64,000 bases of DNA from Diphasiastrum complanatum. Its lineage: Eukaryota > Streptophyta > Lycopodiopsida > Lycopodiales > Lycopodiaceae. The notes under the pieces are model-generated. The model was not told where the DNA came from. It did not search any database and saw only the letters and a program-made list of their open reading frames with translations. Positions 59,227-64,000 of this stretch are shown one piece after another; position 1 is the stretch's first letter; every line of letters begins with the position of its first letter. A program made the position numbers and the translations under genes. Location: NCBI GenBank assembly GCA_029204225.1, contig CM055101.1, forward strand, positions 43,052,927 through 43,116,926. The letters run 5' to 3'.

Positions 59227-59565
59227 GATCTGTCAAAAACTTTGATGTTAGCATACACAAGCAAAGCTGCATATAGCATTGGTGGAACCACCATACGTAT
59301 AAACACCCTATTTGGTGATGAACTTCAAGAACTAATAACTAGATATCATTACTTGCAACCCGCAGTATTTGACGAAATATCATTAATAGGCATTTCGCTG
59401 ACCAACGCTTTGAATTCATCAAACCCAAGAAGTTTTTCCGAAAATTTTGATGTCATCATTTGTGGCGATCTCTTTCAAACTGGCTCTATTTTGGATTCTT
59501 GGATCTTAAAAAAAAAAACCTTTGCAATAGATGTTGTCGCGGCATACCAACAACAAAATGATTGA
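59227..59565 (+). pseudogene. PIF1-like DNA helicase fragment
   Basis: About 110 residues match the PIF1 family just after Walker A. LMLAYTSKAAYSIGGTTI corresponds to the usual LxLAPTGKAAxxIxGxTI block. VFDEISLIG is the Walker B/DE motif. FDVIICGDLFQ and LDSWILKK match the GDLxQL...SWIF region (motif III). Walker A and the C-terminal motifs are absent nearby, so this is a fragment. In plants such pieces come from host PIF1 genes or more often from Helitron RepHel proteins. The SWIF-type ending resembles host-like or non-canonical PIF1 helicases more than typical plant Helitrons, but no Helitron terminus was found to decide it. Confidence 0.7.
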
Positions 59566-60560
59566 TATTTGTAGTATAAACGAGTATCGTTCCTACTGGG
59601 GAGCAATAAAAAGGCTAATACTGTCATTATTAGTGCAAAACCATAAATAACTAAGAATGAATGGAGTGAAGAGGAGAAGTGATTGCAAACTGGTCATCAA
59701 CAGATGTTTCCACAAGGGGCTGCCAGTACAACCTTGCAAAGAAAACAAACACCCAGGAGAAAGATACTGAATACTTCTTTATGATTTTAAGATTCAAATG
59801 GGAGTGAACTCAAGGAAGCAAATACTTCGGCAAAGAAGAAGCTACACTGTGAAATCTGTTCCTTTATCTTGACAATAGCTTATCATGAATCTAACTCCTA
59901 TGACCTGCGCAAATCATAAGATTGTAGGCTAGAAACACTTCACTGGACAATTCCAGGCCAAATCACTGTGTATAGACATAAACAATACAGTGCCATAGAC
60001 TTCCTATCAACAAATTGAATCACCATGAAAAGCACAGAAGGTATTCACAAGAGAAACAAGTTGTGTGATTCAGAACACTCAGATTTACATTATCTGTATT
60101 CACCATTTGTAGATTACAAAGATGTGTACAGTCTAAGCAATACAAAGAAGAGGGATTGCTACACCTCTATACAAGAATCTGAGAACACAAAGGTTCTGAA
60201 CTTGTAGATGAATAACAAATCTGAAAATCTACATTAAAGCACCAACAGAGCTTTTGAGTCTCTGTTCTACATTATGTCTGAATGATTTACAATAGCATAA
60301 ACTTGGCATGATATAGCCAAGGAAAAACGTGTTAGAAGCTGTGGGCTCTGATAACTGTCTGCAAAGAGAGATCAAATGGCCATTTGCCACCTGGAACAGG
60401 GCATTGGCAGACCAATGGAATGCTGCCACATCAAGGCCCGCAATTAGAAACAAGTTTTCTTTCTCTAGATTGATCTGCAATAGCTGTGATAAGGCTGAGG
60501 AGATGTGCTGAAGGTGCGACTTAAGGAAGTGCCTTGTAAGAAATGTGATGGTAGGCTGGC
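59566..60560. other. Non-coding DNA without a recognised gene
   Basis: About 1 kb between the PIF1 fragment and a minus-strand Copia RT. Short open frames occur on both strands, but none has a recognisable domain. Confidence 0.35.
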
Positions 60561-61075
60561 TGCATGAAAAACTGCCCAAACACTGTCCTTTTGAAGATCT
60601 GTACCTATGACTTCGAATCCTTCCGGTTGGAAGGTATACAACTCCTCTACGACATTGTCATTGAGAAACGTTGTCTTGACATCCATTTGATGCATTTCGA
60701 GGTCTTACGCGATTGCTAACGCAATCAGAATCCTAATTGACTGCATCTTGACGATAGAACTAAAAATTTCTTGATAATCCACTCCTTGGAATTGAGTGAA
60801 TCCTTTAGCCACCAACCGTGCTTTCCATTTAGCAATGGAACCATCAGAGTTGATCTTCGTCTTGAAAATCCACTTGTTATTGATAAATCTCTTGTGAGTG
60901 GGGAAGTCGACCAGTCTCCAGGTCTGGTTCGTCAAAGGTGAGTTGTACTCGCTTTCCATAGCTTCTTGCCACTTCACAACATCCTTAGATTTAACTGCTT
61001 CGGCTAGGCTCTTTGGTTCTTCTGATGAAGTCAAGAATGATTGAGGTGTATACCTCTCAAGAACTGTCCGAGTCC
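60560..61075 (-). mobile_element. Copia reverse transcriptase fragment M
   Basis: Minus-strand RT N-terminal half. Visible segments are WQEAMESEYNSPLTNQTWRL, NNKWIFKTKINSDGSIAKWK, KARLVAKGFTQFQGVDYQE, SIRILIALA and MHQMDVKTTFLND with FQPEGFEV. Catalytic and RNase H parts are absent on the left side, where unrelated DNA follows. Broken, few breaks in the part kept. Confidence 0.8.
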
Positions 61076-61345
61076 ATGAGAATCTATGGATGCTTAGTTG
61101 AACAGAATGCGATGATGCTTCTTCTAGTTTTTTTTTATATCTGTTTGAGCTAGCTAGGTCTAGTCTGATGACAAGTACTGTCCGCTGCTCGGCTTTTGTA
61201 GATGTAGTTGAGTGTAATACATGCTAAGGCCTTCTGATCTTTGATCTTCCATGCCTTTGCTTGATCACCATTGTTATGTCCATGACCAGTACATAGGATA
61301 CAATATACTCCTACTCTTGGATACACACGGTACTCCATTGAAACA

Positions 61346-61636
61346 AGTTGTTAGTTATGCCACGTCATACTAGACGTGACCCGAAAGTAACTAATATCCT
61401 TGTGAGGCCCAGAATACACTAAATGGAGTTTAGACAAGGTATGAGATAGTGTATGCATGTTTAGAGTTATCAATAGCAATTCTATGAATAGTTGGTCCAT
61501 GCATAGGACTCTATTCTAGGTGAATCTATGTATAGGGAACATAGGGCTATGCATGTTGTGTTCCCAGGATGCTTTTGGCTTTATATAATGGGTCCAAACT
61601 CGCCCTACTCCTCATCATGGTTTCAGGCTCTCACTC
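61346..61636 (+). mobile_element. Gypsy-type LTR fragment cut by a Copia insertion
   Basis: It begins TGTTAGTTATGCC and continues with blocks such as GTGAGGCCCAGAATACAC, CATGCATAGGACTCTA and the promoter-like GGCTTTATATAATGGG. These parallel the LTR at 35169-35643 in the same order (GAGGACCCAGACACTC, CATGCACAGGACTCTA, CTCTATATAATGAGG). It stops at 61637 where the minus-strand Copia LTR begins. Confidence 0.6.
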
Positions 61637-62415
61637 TGTTGGAAAGAGAGAGAGAGATGAAAAACGAGAGTTGAGAAAGGTGTCGTATGTTAGAAGCAAA
61701 AATTAGCTCAAAGGGGTAAGACTAACATGAACGAGAAATGAACTCGAACAGAAAGTGTACGTGCGCAGCAGAACGAGTTATACGACTCTCTCCGTAAGCA
61801 TGACTACGCCTATCAGAATGGACAAAACGCAGAAAAAGAACTGTATCAGATTAAGTATATCAAGTATACATGTCAATAATGCGGTAGAGCACAAGACAGT
61901 AGCGGACGAAACCGCGTGCCCTACAAAGCTTATTCAATCTGTAAAGGAATGAAATCTTATTGCTAACAATAAAGAATCAATGCACAAGACATTTACTTCG
62001 TCTATCTTTCTTGATAAGCTTCTGATGCTAATTAACATACACTCTCATTTGTTAGGACTCAGTCGTCCAATACTCGACCTCTTGATCAACACTATCATCT
62101 CTAATCACGAAAATGGTATTCAACATCTATGTATATATACATAATGTTATAGGTGTGTAGATGAAGAAAGTACAGGGTGGATGTGTTGTCTATAAGAGAT
62201 CGTGGGTGGCTGCAATTGTTGTCCAGTCTGTTAGCACAACTGTTTGGGGTGAGCGTGAAGAGGGTGTGACGTCAGCCTTTGCTTTTTGTCCTTTCATCGC
62301 CTGTGAGAATTTGCATGTTAATATGTAGACTGCGCAACAACGCGAGAAGATATGCAGCATGAATGGAGTCAGATTAAAAATGGGATTTGGGAGAGTAGAG
62401 GAGACAAATCCAACA
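61637..62415 (-). mobile_element. Copia D LTR (779 bp)
   Basis: On the minus strand it starts TGTTGGATTTGTCTCC at 62415 and ends CTCTCTTTCCAACA at 61637, the same TGTTG...CAACA ends as the 29064-30150 LTR. Internal matches include TACTTGATATACTTAATCTG and GCTGCGCACG. It lacks the 267-bp palindrome-bearing block of that copy. It sits inside an older Gypsy LTR. Confidence 0.85.
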
Positions 62416-64000
62416 CCCCCCCCTAATCTGAATCCGTGAACGCCTTGATCTTCAGACTAAGCAATGCACAAAATTTGTTGTGTGCATTAACACTGAGTGC
62501 TTTCATGAATATGTCTACAACCATGTCCTGCGTTCTACAATACGTTAAGCTTACTTCCTTGTCGAGAACCTTGCCCCTGATGTAGTGATATCTGATTTCA
62601 ATGTGCTTACTCCTAGAGTGAGATCTAGGGTTAGCTGATAGGGCAATAGCACTTTGATTATCACAAAATAAAATTGTAGGGCTATACTGATTCAGATTAA
62701 GATCTGACAGCAAATTTCTCAACCAGAACGTTTCCTTGATAGATTGAGAAGCAGCAATGTATTCTGCTTCTGTAGAAGAAAGTGCGACAGAAGTTTGCTT
62801 ACGACTGTTCCATGAGATAGGACCGCCATTGAAGAAGAATGTAAATCCAGATGTGGTTTACGATTGTCTACATCTCCTCCCCAACTTGCATTAGAATAAC
62901 CACTGAGCTGATGGAGATTGTCGTTGCTGACTTCTCCATAGTAGATGCACTGGTCCATGGTAGCTTGAATATATCTCATGATTCGTATGAGAGCCTCCCT
63001 ATGGGTCATGCCAGGATTGGCCATGTATTGGCTGAGTGAGCTTACAACAAAAGAGATATCTAGTCTTGTATAGACCATTGCGTACAGAGAGATCCTAGTA
63101 TCGATCGATAAAGGTATTCTCTCATTTGCTCCACTTCCTGCTTGATCTGGGGACATTGGTCCTTTGACAGATGTAGGCCTGGATCCATTGGTGAGTGAGC
63201 TAATTTACAATTATCAAATTGTATCTGTTAAGATTGTTGAGTGATGTAAATCAGTCGATTTGCTCTGTCTCTATGGATTTGAATTCCCAGACAGAAGTGA
63301 GCTTCGTCCAGATCAGTCATGTTGAATTCTGAAAACATCATCCGTTTTGAATCCTTGACCATATTGGTATTTTTGTTGAAGAGCAACGTATCATCCACGT
63401 ATAAGATGATGATAATGAAAGATTGTTGCACTGACTTGGAATAAACGTTGCAATCAGTAGTGCTTGGTTTGAATCCTTGTTCAATGAGGAATGTGTTGAT
63501 CCTTTGAAACCAAGCTCTGGCAGACTGTTTCAAGCCGTACAATGCTTTGTGGAGTTTACAGACATGATTCTTCGTCCCTTCCAGAACGTATCCTTTGCGT
63601 TGGATTATATAGATATCTTCTTGTATCACTCCATTCAGATAGGCTGTTTGTACATCGAGTTGATGCACTTCAAGGTCAGCAGCTGCAACATAAGACAAGA
63701 GCATTTGGATCGACGAATGTTTGACGACTGGACTAAAAGTCTCACTGTAGTCGACATTCGAGATCTGGGTGAATCCTCGTGCTACCAGTCTTGACTTCCT
63801 TTGATCAATTGCTCCGTTGGCATTGTAATTGACCTTAAAAATCCATTTGAAATCAATAAAATAGTAGCTAGTAGGAGCTTCGACTAATGACCATGTCTAG
63901 TTCTTGATCAGAGAGGAATACTCTCTGTCCATAGCCCTAGTCTAGTTGGCTAAGTGCCTCTTCGACTATTGTTGGTTCCTATATTAAGAGACAGGCAGAC
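61637..64000 (-). mobile_element. Copia element D, 3' half (family Co1), runs off window
   Basis: Minus-strand Copia. From right to left: RT (WIFKVNYNANG near 63840, LEVHQLDVQTAYLNGVIQED, LYGLKQSARAWFQRINTFL, YVDDTLLFNKN near 63390, LDEAHFCLGIQIHRD), RNase H (TRLDISFVVSSLSQYMANPG, LFCDNQSAIALSANPRSHSR, SLTYCRTQDM) ending AFTDSD near 62423, a CCCCCCCC/G-rich polypurine tract and a full LTR. It is the same family as the 3' end at 28924-30150 and close to Copia E. Broken, a few breaks; its upstream half is outside the window. Confidence 0.9.

Noticed and set aside
59078-59272. Minus-strand 64-residue open frame
   Set aside because: It overlaps the start of the PIF1-like fragment on the other strand and has no recognisable motif.
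60229-60579. Minus-strand 116-residue open frame as a host protein
   Set aside because: No recognisable domain, and its right end overlaps the Copia RT fragment; probably chance.

Overview
This is a window of nuclear DNA from a plant, most likely a seed plant. The evidence is AT-rich, gene-poor sequence packed with Ty3/Gypsy and Ty1/Copia LTR retrotransposon remains on both strands, initiator-Met-type primer-binding sites, very long GA/CT microsatellites, and one intact intronless gene of the plant NDR1/HIN1-like (LEA-2) family. No bacterial, organellar or viral genome organisation is seen. The species cannot be named from the sequence.

Layout. 1-7.7 kb: 3' two thirds of a Gypsy element (A): pol, a spacer full of CCTTCGCC motifs, an extra downstream ORF region, a polypurine tract and the start of its 3' LTR. 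7.7-15.3 kb: mostly non-repetitive DNA with the only clearly intact host gene (NHL/LEA-2, minus strand, 10011-10736). 15.3-35.6 kb: a nested retrotransposon cluster: a Copia gag remnant, a Copia LTR, Gypsy B (leader, gag, protease, RT), a shortened Copia (J) with a TGTCA...TGACA LTR lying in the gag of Gypsy C, a piece of Gypsy leader, the 3' end of a Copia with a full 1.09-kb LTR, a second copy of the extra Gypsy ORF, two oppositely oriented halves of a Copia, a Gypsy RT piece and a Gypsy LTR with its primer-binding site. 35.6-40.2 kb: long non-coding stretch. 40.2-49.6 kb: four more Copia copies. 49.6-57 kb: microsatellites, short tandem duplications and a degraded minus-strand Copia. 57-60 kb: a tRNA-derived SINE-like insertion with a perfect 15-bp target duplication, two exons of an unidentified host gene and a PIF1-like helicase fragment. 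60.5-64 kb: minus-strand Copia pieces, the last running off the window and lying in an older Gypsy LTR.

All LTR elements are broken; none looks whole, and none has both LTRs inside the window, so insertion ages cannot be read from LTR pairs. Gypsy A and B share a recognisable coding region at roughly 90% nucleotide identity by eye, which suggests old but not ancient activity.

The points most worth a second look are: the extra ORF downstream of Gypsy pol, present twice with a shared conserved motif and coiled coil; the bidirectional CCTTCGCC/GGCGAAGG motif arrays in the Gypsy leader and 3' spacer; the 88-bp SINE-like insertion; a 267-bp block with three nested palindromes that distinguishes two LTRs of one Copia family; and the unidentified spliced host gene fragment. 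I found no CRISPR array, operon, or obviously new multi-gene system.
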